In this document: piece after piece, positions 9,158 through 17,905 of the stretch
Position numbering within the stretch: the stretch's first letter is position 1
Layout of the letters: each line of letters opens with the position of its first letter
Program-made: the position numbers and the translations under genes
The notes under the pieces: model-generated
Told to the model about the DNA's origin: nothing
Databases searched by the model: none
The model's input: the letters and a program-made list of their open reading frames with translations, nothing else
NCBI RefSeq assembly: GCF_015207395.1
Contig: NZ_JADEWX010000049.1
Coordinates: forward strand, 1-34,086
From: Nodosilinea sp. LEGE 07088
Lineage (GTDB): Bacteria; Cyanobacteriota; Cyanobacteriia; Phormidesmidales; Phormidesmidaceae
Direction of reading: 5' to 3'
Length of the DNA: 34,086 nt

Positions 9158-10177
9158 ATGGAAACGTCTAGCAACCTTACAATGCAACTCTATCGGGCTT
9201 GGCAGCAAGCTATTGCAGACAACAAATTAATTAATGATTTTCAAGCTGTAGAAGATGACCCCGATGGACGCTGGGCTAAAGGTGATGAGATCGCCTTTGG
9301 AATCCAGCGTTTGGGAGATCAGTACGCTTACTATGCTCAAAATCACACCCAAGGGCGGGCTATTCAAAGTGCGGTAGAGGAGAAGACAGTTGATGAGACT
9401 GGCTTCATATGTCAATTTAATGGTTACCGTGCCCTGCGCCCAGGCGGGCAACGAAAGGCGTTGGGTCGCCAACCGGCTATTCCTGCCAATGCTGAGCGAT
9501 GTCGCTTTTCGTGCCAGGATCCGACCCAGTCGCTCAGTTTGCTCGTTCGAACTCCTTTGATCCAGGTTCAGCTTCAGCATTTTACTTGGTCAGCATTTTA
9601 TAATGCTGCACCTATCGATCCGAACGGACATTTTTTGTGGATTCCAACGCCCTTAGGTGATCCGCAGGGAGTATTACGTCATTTTCCCCAATATTTAACC
9701 CCAAGATTACTAGAGGATGCGTTAGTACTATTTCAAACATTCCATCAAACTATGTTGTTTTTCAACTCACTGCATGCAGGTGCATCGGTCAATCACATAC
9801 ACTTTCAGGCTTTGTATCATGGCAGTGTGTTAGCTGCAGAAAAGTATGCGTTTAAAGATTTTGGCCGTTATTCTCTATTAGACGGATATCCTGCAAAGGT
9901 CTTAGCTTTTTCTAAAGAAAATTCCTGGGAGAAAATTTTTGATTGGGTTCATCAATTTCAGAAAAATTCTATCCCCTTTAATCTCATGTTGCTGGGCGAT
10001 CGCATCATACTCATTCCCAGAAACGGTGACCACGAGATTGTCTCCGAATTCCCTGGAAATGGGCTGGCAGCCTTGGGAATGTCTGGGAAGATAGTAACTA
10101 TAGATCCGGAAGCCTATGCTAAAGTCACCCGAGAACGGATTGAAAAAGCATTTCAAAAAATGACTTTAGATTGGTAA
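9158..10177 (+). CDS. HIT-superfamily nucleotidyltransferase/phosphorylase-like protein
   Basis: This 339-residue protein carries HIHFQ at residues 213-217 within 'ASVNHIHFQAL', the histidine motif of the GalT/Ap4A phosphorylase/GDP-galactose phosphorylase branch of the HIT superfamily (DUF4922-like proteins). The central stretch 'FYNAAPIDPNGHFLWIP' (147-163) supplies the first strands of the fold. Such enzymes form a nucleotidyl-histidine intermediate and cleave NDP-sugars or dinucleoside polyphosphates. It stands alone and diverges from rfbF, so an NDP-sugar link is tempting but not shown. The upstream ATG is kept; a second ATG at 9182 (residue 9) is an alternative. Superfamily call good, substrate unknown. 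Confidence 0.75.
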   Translation: METSSNLTMQLYRAWQQAIADNKLINDFQAVEDDPDGRWAKGDEIAFGIQRLGDQYAYYAQNHTQGRAIQSAVEEKTVDETGFICQFNGYRALRPGGQRKALGRQPAIPANAERCRFSCQDPTQSLSLLVRTPLIQVQLQHFTWSAFYNAAPIDPNGHFLWIPTPLGDPQGVLRHFPQYLTPRLLEDALVLFQTFHQTMLFFNSLHAGASVNHIHFQALYHGSVLAAEKYAFKDFGRYSLLDGYPAKVLAFSKENSWEKIFDWVHQFQKNSIPFNLMLLGDRIILIPRNGDHEIVSEFPGNGLAALGMSGKIVTIDPEAYAKVTRERIEKAFQKMTLDW

Positions 10178-10818
10178 TGTTCAAATGCTCAAAATTTTTC
10201 TGCACAGATTTAGTTTGGTTAGAGTAAGGGCCATTCCAAAAACTGATATCTCAGCTAGCCGCAGAGCAATGCCCTGGTACTCCACGGCGCAAGTTTAGAT
10301 ACTATTCCTTAGGGCTAGGGAGCAGGAAGGCTAGGGAGCCAAGCGAGCCGGAACGGTGGACATATTTCAGCCTTCGAGTACTAGGCATATTGCTCAAACG
10401 GTCTATAGCAAACTTTTCAACCTTAGCTACCTTCCGGATTAACAGTTGTTTGAGATGTAAATGGAATGCAATCAATCAGTGTGTTGCCTGTTTAATGAAT
10501 CTCATATAAAGCCGCCGTTAGCTTCAACCCCACTGGATACCTGGCCTAGATAAAGATAGGCTCCATTGGTTGGGCCGTACGGATAGCTACGATGCGATCG
10601 CAGTGAGTCATGGGCCCTACACTGAATGTGCGCTCTTCACATTCGTTAACAAAACGCTACTAAAATCAACGATAAACTGCATTGACGAAAACAGACATGG
10701 CCATTGACTGCCCCATTTCTTAACCCTTTTTGAACGCAGATTAACCTTTGTAGACGCTCCCCAAAGCCCAGAGAGAACTTGTTAGGATCGCTGAAACTCA
10801 AATACCATGGGAGATTCT
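10178..10818. other. Long intergenic region with a small inverted repeat
   Basis: No gene is evident in about 640 bases. It includes one HIP1 octamer near 10595 and a perfect 7-bp inverted repeat, GAATGTG (10624-10630) with CACATTC (10638-10644). The core TGTG-N7-CACA resembles a CRP-type site but the spacer is one base short of the usual N8, and it lies about 175 bases before the next gene. The rest shows no clear structure. Confidence 0.35.
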
Positions 10819-11334
10819 ATGACTCGCTTCCTCGTAGCCGTAGTAGATGGTGCCAAGGCCCGGTTCTTAACCTTAGAACCGCTAAGCGCACCGGAGTTAG
10901 AGTCTGGCCCTGACTTAATTGAACACTGCGAGCTGCTCAATCCAGCCATAGAAATGGCCGGTCAAGACCTCTGGGCCAACACCAAAACGGGTCGCAACCG
11001 GGGCAGCGGCAGCCGAGGCCACAGCTACGACGACCACCGAGGCAATCACCTAGTAGAGTTTGAGCGCCGCTTTGCCCAGGCCATTGACACCAAAATGGCA
11101 AGTTTGCTAGCGCAGTACGATCTCAATACGCTGGTGCTAGTGGCAGAGCCGCAGATTTTGGGCATCTTGCGCGAAAATTTAACCAGCGCAAACCACCGCA
11201 TTCAGGCCCAGGAAGTGGCCAAAGACCTCTGCCGCATGACGTCTCGCCAACTGCACGAATATCTAGCCCAAAAGGGCCTGCTGCCACCCCGTCAGGTGGC
11301 TATGGCTGCCAGCAGATCGCGCTCCAGCAGTTGA
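10819..11334 (+). CDS. Host_attach family protein (eRF1-like fold)
   Basis: The protein is 171 residues from the ATG at 10819. That start is preferred over the ATG at 10807 because GGGAG sits 5 nt before it and the family opens directly with the strand 'TRFLVAVVDGAKARFL'. The sequence matches the family named 'required for attachment to host cells' (Host_attach): a central basic Gly/Ser/His segment (residues about 55-75), then a helical 'FERRFAQAIDTKM' and the strand 'LNTLVLVAEPQILGILRENL'. The name comes from plant-associated bacteria; the fold resembles ribosome-associated eRF1 domains. A real attachment role in a cyanobacterium is doubtful. No operon partner is seen. Confidence 0.75.
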   Translation: MTRFLVAVVDGAKARFLTLEPLSAPELESGPDLIEHCELLNPAIEMAGQDLWANTKTGRNRGSGSRGHSYDDHRGNHLVEFERRFAQAIDTKMASLLAQYDLNTLVLVAEPQILGILRENLTSANHRIQAQEVAKDLCRMTSRQLHEYLAQKGLLPPRQVAMAASRSRSSS

Positions 11335-11389
11335 ATGACCGTCTAAGAAGATCAGGAGTTAGGAGCTGGAAAGACTCATTCTCTGGCTT

Positions 11390-12733
11390 CTATAACGCTA
11401 TGGCAGGTTCTGCTGCAAGCAAGGCCAAGGCCTCGGGTAGCGGCAGTGGGTGGCTAAACAAAAACCCCTGACCAATATCGCAACCCAGCGATCGCAGTGT
11501 ATCCATCTGGGCCTGGGTTTCGATCCCCTCGGCTACGGTCGGCAGGCCCAGCTTACGGGCAATATCGATGATTGAACCGACCAAAATCTGGGCGCGATCG
11601 CTGCTGCACAGTTTGTTAATAAACGAGCGATCGATTTTGAGACAGTCAATTTCGCAGCGCTCCAGATAGTTGAGGCTAGAGTAGCCCGTGCCAAAGTCAT
11701 CTAGGGAAACCTCAAACCCAGCGGCGCGGCACTTGTCGATCGAGTGGATAGCCCCAATCTCATCGAGAAAGATGCGCTCGGTTACCTCTAGTTTAAGATG
11801 CTGGGCGTTTACCCCCTGGCGCTGCGTGCAGGCCAGCAGGCGATCAAAAAAGTCAGGCTGCTGAAACTGCCGCACCGAAATATTGATGCTGATGAAAAAA
11901 TCGCGGCATCCCTGATCTAGGCCGTTGAGATACTCTTGAAATTGCCGCAGATCGGCACAGGATCGCTCTAAAATCCAGTCTCCCATGGGCAAGATCAGCG
12001 AGGTTTCTTCGGCTAGGGCAATAAACTGTTGGGGAGACACCATACCCCGCCGGGGGCACTGCCATCGTAGCAGTGATTCAAATCCGATAATTCTGCGAGT
12101 ACTGAGGTTTAAAAGAGGCTGATATACCAAAGAAAGTTCATCATTCTGCACAGCATTTTGCAGATCGGACTCAAGCTTAATGTCAGCTAAAATTTGCTGA
12201 TACTGCTGGCTTTGGGTATAGACTTTTTCAGTCTCAGCTGGGCTGGGTAGCCCCCCGATGGGGTGGGCCAGGTTGCGCAGATAGGTGTTGTAGGCTCGGT
12301 TTCGATGCAGCGACATAGAAATCAAGAGCCTTACCATCGGAGCCGAAGACTCAATACGTTCGGCCACCTGGGCCGCCAACACAATAATGCAGCGACAGGG
12401 GCAAATCGCCCTAGCCGAGGCCGATCGCGGCGAGGCATCGACAATGCCCATCTCGCCAAAAATATCTCCTGGTCCCAGCATGTTTAGCTGCACAGTATTG
12501 TCATCAAAGCCCACAAAAATTTCGACATAGCCCGACTCAATAATGTAGGCTTTGTCAGCTGAACTACCTTCAGCAAACACCATTTCACCAGCGCCAAAGA
12601 GACGAATATTACACTGGGGAGAAATCGCGATATCGGCGATCAGGCTGTTGCCGTCACCCTCGCTCAGAGGATCATCTACTGGTGCTGAGCTGTCGGCAGG
12701 CAACGCATAGGGAGGGGCATTGACAGGTTCCAT
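11390..12733 (-). CDS. Cyclic-nucleotide-binding domain plus EAL c-di-GMP phosphodiesterase
   Basis: This 447-residue soluble protein has two parts. Residues about 43-130 form a cNMP-binding/Crp-like beta-roll (FAEGSSADKAYIIESG at 53-68, GPGDIFGEMG at 87-96, then PRSASARA at 102-109 in the phosphate-binding position). Residues about 190-440 form an EAL domain that hydrolyses c-di-GMP to pGpG. Catalytic residues look intact: E219 (as ESL instead of EAL), N284, E316, DDFGTGYS at 345-352, K366 and E402. No GGDEF domain is present. The layout suggests that cAMP or cGMP tunes c-di-GMP breakdown, linking two second messengers. It is transcribed away from mdh. Domain calls are strong; the regulatory ligand is inferred. 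Confidence 0.93.
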   Translation of the reverse strand: MEPVNAPPYALPADSSAPVDDPLSEGDGNSLIADIAISPQCNIRLFGAGEMVFAEGSSADKAYIIESGYVEIFVGFDDNTVQLNMLGPGDIFGEMGIVDASPRSASARAICPCRCIIVLAAQVAERIESSAPMVRLLISMSLHRNRAYNTYLRNLAHPIGGLPSPAETEKVYTQSQQYQQILADIKLESDLQNAVQNDELSLVYQPLLNLSTRRIIGFESLLRWQCPRRGMVSPQQFIALAEETSLILPMGDWILERSCADLRQFQEYLNGLDQGCRDFFISINISVRQFQQPDFFDRLLACTQRQGVNAQHLKLEVTERIFLDEIGAIHSIDKCRAAGFEVSLDDFGTGYSSLNYLERCEIDCLKIDRSFINKLCSSDRAQILVGSIIDIARKLGLPTVAEGIETQAQMDTLRSLGCDIGQGFLFSHPLPLPEALALLAAEPAIAL

Positions 12734-13001
12734 AGCAGAGCGATTTTCAGAGGCATGGCTTTAGCATCCCCCATTTACTAGAGAGCATTCACACCGTAAC
12801 GATGAAGTGTCCGTAAGTATTTTCGACAACCCGGCTAATCACAAAATAATTAGGGGGCTGTTACATCTAGCGATGATCTAAATCACAACGATTGCGGCCT
12901 AAATTGACTGGTATCCACCAGAATGTTAGCGGTGCCCTGGGCCGGTTAATGTGCTGAGCCAGCTCAGGTACTCAATATCCACCTTAGCTATTCCTCTCGT
13001 T

Positions 13002-13961
13002 ATGATTGATACTCTGCCCCGTCTGCCTAACCAAGTGACTATCGTGGGGGCCGGTAACGTCGGCAGCACCTTGGCCCAGCGCATTCTGGAACGCAATATC
13101 GCCAACGTAGTGCTAATCGATATTGTGGCCGGGCGGCCCCAGGGGGTGGCCCTCGATCTGTCCCAGGCCGCCGGCAGCGAAGGGCACAACCGCGCCATTG
13201 TAGGCACCAACGATTACCAAGACACCGCTAACTCAGACATAGTGGTGATGACGGCGGGGCTACCCCGCCGCCCTGGCATGACCCGCGACGACCTGACCCA
13301 GGTCAATGGCAAAATCGTCATCGATACCCTGCGCCAAGCCCTGGCGGTATCTCCCCAGGCCACCGTTATGGTGGTGACCAATCCCCTAGATGTGATGACC
13401 TACCTGGCCTGGAAGGTGAGCGGCCTACCCGCTCACCGGGTGATGGGCATGGCCGGGGTGCTCGATTCGGCCAGGTTTCAGCAGTTCATTGCCTGGGAAT
13501 TAGGCGTGCCGCCCCAGGATGTGGCAGCCATGGTGCTGGGCGGCCACGGCGATTTAATGGTACCCCTGCCCAGCTACACCACCGTCAGCGGTATTCCGGT
13601 GGCCGAGCTGATTCCCGCTCCGCGCCTGGGGGAGCTAATTGAGCGTACCCGCAATGGCGGCGCTGAGATTGTGCAGTTGCTGAAGCGGGGCGGGGCCTAC
13701 TACGCGCCAGCCTCTTCGGCCTGTGTCATGGTAGAAGCCGTGCTGCAAAATCAGCGCCGCATCCTGCCTATGGCGGCTTACCTACAGGGCCAGTATGGCT
13801 TGGAGGATCTCTTCCTGGGGGTGCCCTGTCGCCTGGGGCAGGGGGGCATTGAGCAGATTTTTGAGTTCTCCCTCACGGCCGATGAGCAATTGGCCCTGAA
13901 TCAATCAGCTGCTGCTGTTAAAGCTCAGCTGCCGTCGGCCTTGGCCTTGCTTAATGTCTAG
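13002..13961 (+). CDS. mdh: Malate dehydrogenase, LDH-like type
   Basis: The protein is 319 residues from the ATG at 13002; an in-frame GTG at 12951 would add 17 residues unlike the family. It is an LDH-like NAD-dependent malate dehydrogenase interconverting malate and oxaloacetate in the cytosol. Visible features are the cofactor loop GAGNVG (16-21), the substrate loop 'LPRRPGMTRDDL' whose Arg marks malate and not lactate specificity, 'VTNPLDVMTYLAW' and the catalytic His in LGGHGDLMVP. Length fits the family. It runs codirectionally with the amidohydrolase 96 nt downstream, possibly one transcript, with no obvious pathway link. Confidence 0.93.
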   Translation: MIDTLPRLPNQVTIVGAGNVGSTLAQRILERNIANVVLIDIVAGRPQGVALDLSQAAGSEGHNRAIVGTNDYQDTANSDIVVMTAGLPRRPGMTRDDLTQVNGKIVIDTLRQALAVSPQATVMVVTNPLDVMTYLAWKVSGLPAHRVMGMAGVLDSARFQQFIAWELGVPPQDVAAMVLGGHGDLMVPLPSYTTVSGIPVAELIPAPRLGELIERTRNGGAEIVQLLKRGGAYYAPASSACVMVEAVLQNQRRILPMAAYLQGQYGLEDLFLGVPCRLGQGGIEQIFEFSLTADEQLALNQSAAAVKAQLPSALALLNV

Positions 13962-14057
13962 CCTGTGCCTACAACTGAGTACGCTGTGTTTCCCGAATGG
14001 CTGTATGTCTGGGTGTGTGATCTCGGGCATCGATGAATTTCTTACGGCTTCCACTCT

Positions 14058-15410
14058 ATGCGTTCCACCGCCCTGCTGCCGGGCCTAACGGCGGCTCATT
14101 CCCACTACTGGTTGCAAAATGTACGGCTGCCCCTGGCTGGCCTCGATGCTTCGGTGCCGAGGCCAGCCCCGATTTCAGCCCTGTCGGCACCCCCGTTGGC
14201 GGAACCTTTAGTCGCGGCCCACATTGAAGTGCGCGATGGGCAAATCGCCGCTGTGGTCTCGGCCCACCAGCCACTAGTCTCGACTCAACCCGTCTGGGAT
14301 CTGCGCCAGAGTCTGGTGTGGCCCTGCTTTGTTGACTGCCACACCCACCTGGATAAGGGGCAGACCTGGTTGCGCAGCCCCAACCCCGATGGCACCTTTG
14401 GTGCAGCCCTAGCGGCGGCCCTAGCTGACCAGCGCCACTGGAGCGCTGAAGATCTCTACCCCCGGATGGCGTTTGGGCTGCGCTGTAGCTACGCCCACGG
14501 CACCCAGGCGGTGCGTACCCACCTCGACTGTGCCGACGGGAAAGCAGACATTAGTTTTGCGGTTTTTGATCGGCTGCGGCGGGAGTGGGCCGGACGGCTC
14601 ACGCTCCAGGCGGTGTGCCTGGTTGCGATGGAGGATTATGAACGCCCTGGGGTTGAGGCCCTGGCCGATACCGTGGCCCGCTACGGCGGTCTTTTGGGCG
14701 GGGTAATTTACCCCCAGCCGGGTCTCGCAGCCCAGATCGACCGAGCCTTTGCCCTGGCCGAAGCGCGGGGACTAGACCTAGATTTCCATGCCGATGAGAG
14801 TCTTGACCCGGCGGCAGAGGGCCTGCGGATCGTTGCTGAAACCAAGCTGCGCCGAGGCTTTCAGGGCCGAGTCAACTGCGGCCACTGCTGTAGTCTCTCG
14901 GTGCAGTCGAGCGATCGCATTAGCAGCACCCTGGCCCTGGTCAAAGCCGCAGGGGTGAGCGTGGTGAGCTTGCCCCTGTGCAACCTCTATCTGCAAGATC
15001 GCCAGCCGGGCCACACGCCTCGCTACCGGGGGGTCACCCTGCTGACCGAGCTGCAACGAGCTGGCGTGGCGGTAGCCCTGGCCAGCGACAACTGCCGCGA
15101 TGCCTTTTTTGCCTACGGTGACCACGATATGGTGGAGGTGTTTACCCAATCGGTGCGCATTGGCCACCTCGATCGCCCGATCGGCGACTGGCCCCGGGCG
15201 GTGACCCAGACCCCAGCCCAGATCATGGGGCTAGCGGTGGGCCAGATTGGGGTGGGTCGCCCCGCCGACCTGGTGGTGTTTAAGGCCCGCAGCTTCAGCG
15301 AGCTGCTATCTCGACCCCAGAGCGATCGCTGCGTGATTCGCCACGGCACCCCGATCGATACGACGCTGCCCGACTACGCCGAACTCGATGCCGTGGTGGG
15401 GGTAAGATAA
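14058..15410 (+). CDS. Cytosine-deaminase-like amidohydrolase
   Basis: This 450-residue TIM-barrel amidohydrolase resembles CodA. Metal and catalytic residues can be placed: HTHLDK (H95, H97), HADE (H244, E247), the His of GHCCSL (H276) and the Asp of SDNCRD (D344). 'LCNLYLQDRQPGHTPRYRGV' also fits CodA well. CodA hydrolyses cytosine to uracil and ammonia; related enzymes act on isocytosine, creatinine or other N-heterocycles, so the substrate is not certain. The end 'GVGRPADLVVF' is the usual beta-sandwich return of this superfamily. The protein is unusually Ala/Pro rich at residues 30-50. It follows mdh by 96 nt. Confidence 0.85.
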   Translation: MRSTALLPGLTAAHSHYWLQNVRLPLAGLDASVPRPAPISALSAPPLAEPLVAAHIEVRDGQIAAVVSAHQPLVSTQPVWDLRQSLVWPCFVDCHTHLDKGQTWLRSPNPDGTFGAALAAALADQRHWSAEDLYPRMAFGLRCSYAHGTQAVRTHLDCADGKADISFAVFDRLRREWAGRLTLQAVCLVAMEDYERPGVEALADTVARYGGLLGGVIYPQPGLAAQIDRAFALAEARGLDLDFHADESLDPAAEGLRIVAETKLRRGFQGRVNCGHCCSLSVQSSDRISSTLALVKAAGVSVVSLPLCNLYLQDRQPGHTPRYRGVTLLTELQRAGVAVALASDNCRDAFFAYGDHDMVEVFTQSVRIGHLDRPIGDWPRAVTQTPAQIMGLAVGQIGVGRPADLVVFKARSFSELLSRPQSDRCVIRHGTPIDTTLPDYAELDAVVGVR

Positions 15411-15576
15411 TTCGGGGTCACGACCCTGCCCCAGCATGGAAAACCGAACCCTGTGCTAGCGACAGGTTTGCTAGGCTTAAGCCAGGGTTAAGCAGGGCTT
15501 GGGGCCAGGCGGCAACCGCCCTGAAGACTAGATTTGATTACAATAAAATCGCTTGACGGGTTCAGCGCAGGTTTTT

Positions 15577-15582
15577 AGGAGG
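15577..15582 (+). promoter_or_regulatory. Strong Shine-Dalgarno site fixing the dnaJ start
   Basis: AGGAGG lies 6 nt before the ATG at 15589. An upstream in-frame TTG at 15553 would add 12 unconserved residues, so this site decides the start. Confidence 0.8.
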
Positions 15583-15588
15583 GCGGGA

Positions 15589-16551
15589 ATGGCTGCTACG
15601 GGTTTTAAAGACTATTACGCCGTACTGGGGGTGAGTCGCACGGCGACCACCGACGATATCAAGCAGGCATTTCGCAAGCTGGCCCGCAAGTATCACCCCG
15701 ACGTTAACCCCGGTGATAAGGCTGCCGAGGCCAAGTTTAAAGAAGTCAGCGAAGCCTACGAGGTGCTCTCTGACGCCGACAAGCGCCAAAAGTACGACCA
15801 GTACGGCCAGTATTGGCAGCAGGCCAATCGAGCCAGCCCCTACGGCAGCCCGGGCGACGTGGGTGGCTTTGACTTTAGCAACTACGGCAGCTTCGACGAG
15901 TTTATCAACGAACTGCTGGGGCGCTTTGCCACCTCGGGGCCAAGCGGTCGCTCCTCTCCCTACGGCTCTAGGCCGAGCGGGCCTGGGTTTGGCTACGACC
16001 CTGGGGCCGGGCAATCCTTTGACCAGGAAGCAGCGATGCGGCTGACCTTCAGCGAGGCCTTTCACGGTACCGAAAAGCGGTTGCGCATTGGTAGCGACAG
16101 CGTAGACGTGCGCATTCCCCCCGGAGCCAAGCAGGGCAGTAAGATTCGGCTCAAGGGTAAAGGCCCTCTCAACCCCTACAATAAGCAGCCCGCCGATATC
16201 TACCTGGTCGTGCAGCTCGATGCCCATAGCTTCTTTAAGCTAGAGGGCGATGGCCTCACCGCCGAAATCCCGATCGCCCCCGATGAGGCGGTGCTGGGGG
16301 GCAAAATCGAGGTGCCCACCCCCGACGGCAGCGTGACCATGAACCTGCCAGCGGGGGTCAAGTCGGGGCAGACCCTGCGGCTGCGGGGGAAGGGGTGGCC
16401 CAACCCGAGGGGCGATCGCGGTGACCTGCTGATCACTGTGGTGATTACCCCGCCCAGCCATCTCAGCGATGGCGAGCGCCAGCTCTACGAACAAATCCGC
16501 GATCGCCGCACCGTTGACCCCCGTCAGAGCATCATCCATACTCGGCTGTAG
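15589..16551 (+). CDS. DnaJ-family co-chaperone without zinc fingers (class B, CbpA-like)
   Basis: The protein is 320 residues from the ATG set by an AGGAGG site. The J domain fills residues about 6-72 with the HPD tripeptide at 36-38, which stimulates DnaK ATP hydrolysis. A Gly/Ser/Tyr-rich linker follows (about 80-145). Two C-terminal beta-domains that bind clients follow, with '[19 protein letters not shown]' and '[19 protein letters not shown]', the repeated signature of these domains. The Cys repeats of class A DnaJ are absent, so this is a class B or CbpA-type protein. It converges on the membrane protein at 16628 with a hairpin between them. Which DnaK it serves is unknown. Confidence 0.93.
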   Translation: MAATGFKDYYAVLGVSRTATTDDIKQAFRKLARKYHPDVNPGDKAAEAKFKEVSEAYEVLSDADKRQKYDQYGQYWQQANRASPYGSPGDVGGFDFSNYGSFDEFINELLGRFATSGPSGRSSPYGSRPSGPGFGYDPGAGQSFDQEAAMRLTFSEAFHGTEKRLRIGSDSVDVRIPPGAKQGSKIRLKGKGPLNPYNKQPADIYLVVQLDAHSFFKLEGDGLTAEIPIAPDEAVLGGKIEVPTPDGSVTMNLPAGVKSGQTLRLRGKGWPNPRGDRGDLLITVVITPPSHLSDGERQLYEQIRDRRTVDPRQSIIHTRL

Positions 16552-16565
16552 TAGATCTAAATGCC

Positions 16566-16609
16566 AAGCACCCCTGGATTACTCGGTAGCGGGTAATCCA
16601 GGGGTGCTT
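16566..16609. terminator. Perfect 17-bp inverted repeat between convergent genes
   Basis: AAGCACCCCTGGATTAC (16566-16582) pairs perfectly with its complement at 16593-16609 around a 10-nt loop. It lies between the 3' ends of dnaJ and the convergent membrane-protein gene, the position of a bidirectional terminator. Flanking T-runs are weak on both sides, so termination is inferred from the stem and the location. Confidence 0.7.
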
Positions 16610-16627
16610 AGTTTAGAAAGAGCTGGG

Positions 16628-17161
16628 TTAAATCTCCTCAGCCCGGCTGAAATCGCCGTAGAGCAAGCTGAGCAGGGCGCCACAGCCCAACAGCTTGAGG
16701 CCCTCTAGCGCAAAATACAGTCCGTGCATTTGGTTCATGGTGGCGGGCACCTCAACGGTGGCCGCAAAGGGGTCTAGGGAGGTGCTCAGAGCCGCCATCG
16801 CCGGGGCCACCGCGTAGGTCAACACCAACGTCAGAGCCAAAAGCCCGAGCCCTAGTTCTACGGCCCAGCGGCTGCGCAGACCACTGGCCACGACCGCCCG
16901 CTGACGATGAGACTGGCGCGCCACCAGCAGCCCCGTCAAAATCACGCCAGCACAGAGCAGCTCCAGGCGATTAAACACCCAAAACATGGCGTAGCCCACC
17001 GAACCAAAGTCGGGCTGGCTCATCATGCCGCCGACAAACAGCCCCGGCATAATCACAAAATCCATCAGCAGGCTGCTGCTGAACCAAAACATCAGCGCAA
17101 ACAAAACTGCCCCAACCCAGCGAATGGGGGTAGCAGCAGTGGAATTAGACAGGGTATTCAT
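16628..17161 (-). CDS. Small integral membrane protein, unknown function (DUF4149-like)
   Basis: This 177-residue protein has four hydrophobic segments, near residues 14-34, 58-80, 100-122 and 148-168. After the first come 'LMDFVIMPGLFVGGMM' and 'FWVFNRLELL'; before the last comes 'MNQMHGLYFALEGLKL'. That spacing recalls the DUF4149/TMEM205-like four-helix proteins, but the match is from memory of the pattern and is weak. There is no enzymatic motif. It converges with dnaJ, and its 5' side faces a 327-base gap, so it is probably a single-gene unit. Existence as a gene is likely from the clear membrane topology. Confidence 0.7.
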   Translation of the reverse strand: MNTLSNSTAATPIRWVGAVLFALMFWFSSSLLMDFVIMPGLFVGGMMSQPDFGSVGYAMFWVFNRLELLCAGVILTGLLVARQSHRQRAVVASGLRSRWAVELGLGLLALTLVLTYAVAPAMAALSTSLDPFAATVEVPATMNQMHGLYFALEGLKLLGCGALLSLLYGDFSRAEEI

Positions 17162-17488
17162 CGATGTATGCCTTGAAAATCACGAGCGATAAAACGCAGT
17201 TGAGGAACCCCTCTCCATGGAGTGAAGTTCCTTATGTATCAATGATCTCAGCCTAGCTAACTTTACTGATTGCCGATGTGAACTATTCTTGCGAGGTGCC
17301 CTATCGGCTTCGGCCTCAAGGCTGGGGTATAATAGCTCAACCCTTTACCCCAGAAGGCTTTAGGCCTATTCGACAGGGATGTTATAGCGACGATCCCCGA
17401 GAAAAATCGTAATCTCTCGTCACAGGTAATTGACCAGGGCAGGGCCTATAGCCACTGTGGCACTCCCTTTCTCCGCCCCCGGGTCAGC
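17162..17488. other. Intergenic region with an inverted repeat over a TATAAT box
   Basis: No gene is seen in 327 bases. CTGGGGTA (17322-17329) and TACCCCAG (17346-17353) form a perfect 8-bp inverted repeat, and a plus-strand TATAAT lies at 17328-17333 overlapping the left arm. No -35 at proper spacing is visible and no plus-strand gene follows closely; the next gene, sodX, ends here on the minus strand. It may be a small-RNA promoter or an operator-like site. Confidence 0.35.
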
Positions 17489-17905
17489 CTAGGGAAACCG
17501 GCAGACCACCTGGCCCAAAATATGGGTGAAGGGCACCAGGCCGTACTCACGACTGTCGGTGCTGGCGGATTCATTCAGCCCCTTGAGAAAGCAGCCCTCA
17601 GCCTCTACATACACCACCCACTTGACGATGGGCAGGTCGGGCTGGCGTGGATGGTAGGCCACCACCAGATCCCCCGGCTGAGGGCGGCATTGCCGGTAGG
17701 CCGCTGGGTCAATCAGCACCTCAACCCCGTGTTGTAGTAGCGGCACCATCGACTCGCCCACAACACGCCACCGCCGTCGCTGACGCAATAACCACAGCAC
17801 CACATCGGTGAAATGGCTGTTGCGCAACAGCGACGGCGGTTGGGAAAGGGGAGAACTAGCAGCCAAGCGCAGGTCGAGCCTAGCTAGCGGTGTACCAAGA
17901 CACAT
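17489..17905 (-). CDS. sodX: Nickel superoxide dismutase maturation protease (S26 signal-peptidase-like)
   Basis: This 138-residue protein belongs to the S26 signal-peptidase family: the nucleophile Ser in VVGESMVP (S52) and the general-base Lys in IVKWVV (K95), with 'QPGDLVV' between. Proteases of this type remove the short leader of nickel SOD to expose the metal-binding N-terminal His. It overlaps the 3' end of sodN by 26 nt if the ATG at 17905 is used; a later non-ATG start inside residues 20-30 is possible, because homologues tend to begin nearer the 'LLRQRRRWRVVGESM' stretch. Overlap and order indicate a single sodN-sodX transcript. Confidence 0.88.
   Translation of the reverse strand: MCLGTPLARLDLRLAASSPLSQPPSLLRNSHFTDVVLWLLRQRRRWRVVGESMVPLLQHGVEVLIDPAAYRQCRPQPGDLVVAYHPRQPDLPIVKWVVYVEAEGCFLKGLNESASTDSREYGLVPFTHILGQVVCRFP

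Noticed and set aside
9227-9580. 117-codon minus-strand frame opposite the HIT-family gene
   Set aside because: No motif, no start signal, fully inside a gene with a recognisable active-site motif on the other strand.
10819-11334. Host_attach protein as part of a phage or symbiosis system
   Set aside because: The family name is historical, the gene has no phage or secretion neighbours, and the fold is more like a translation-associated domain.
15562-16227. 221-codon minus-strand frame opposite dnaJ
   Set aside because: Antisense to a well-conserved J-domain protein, with Ala/Val-rich low-information sequence.
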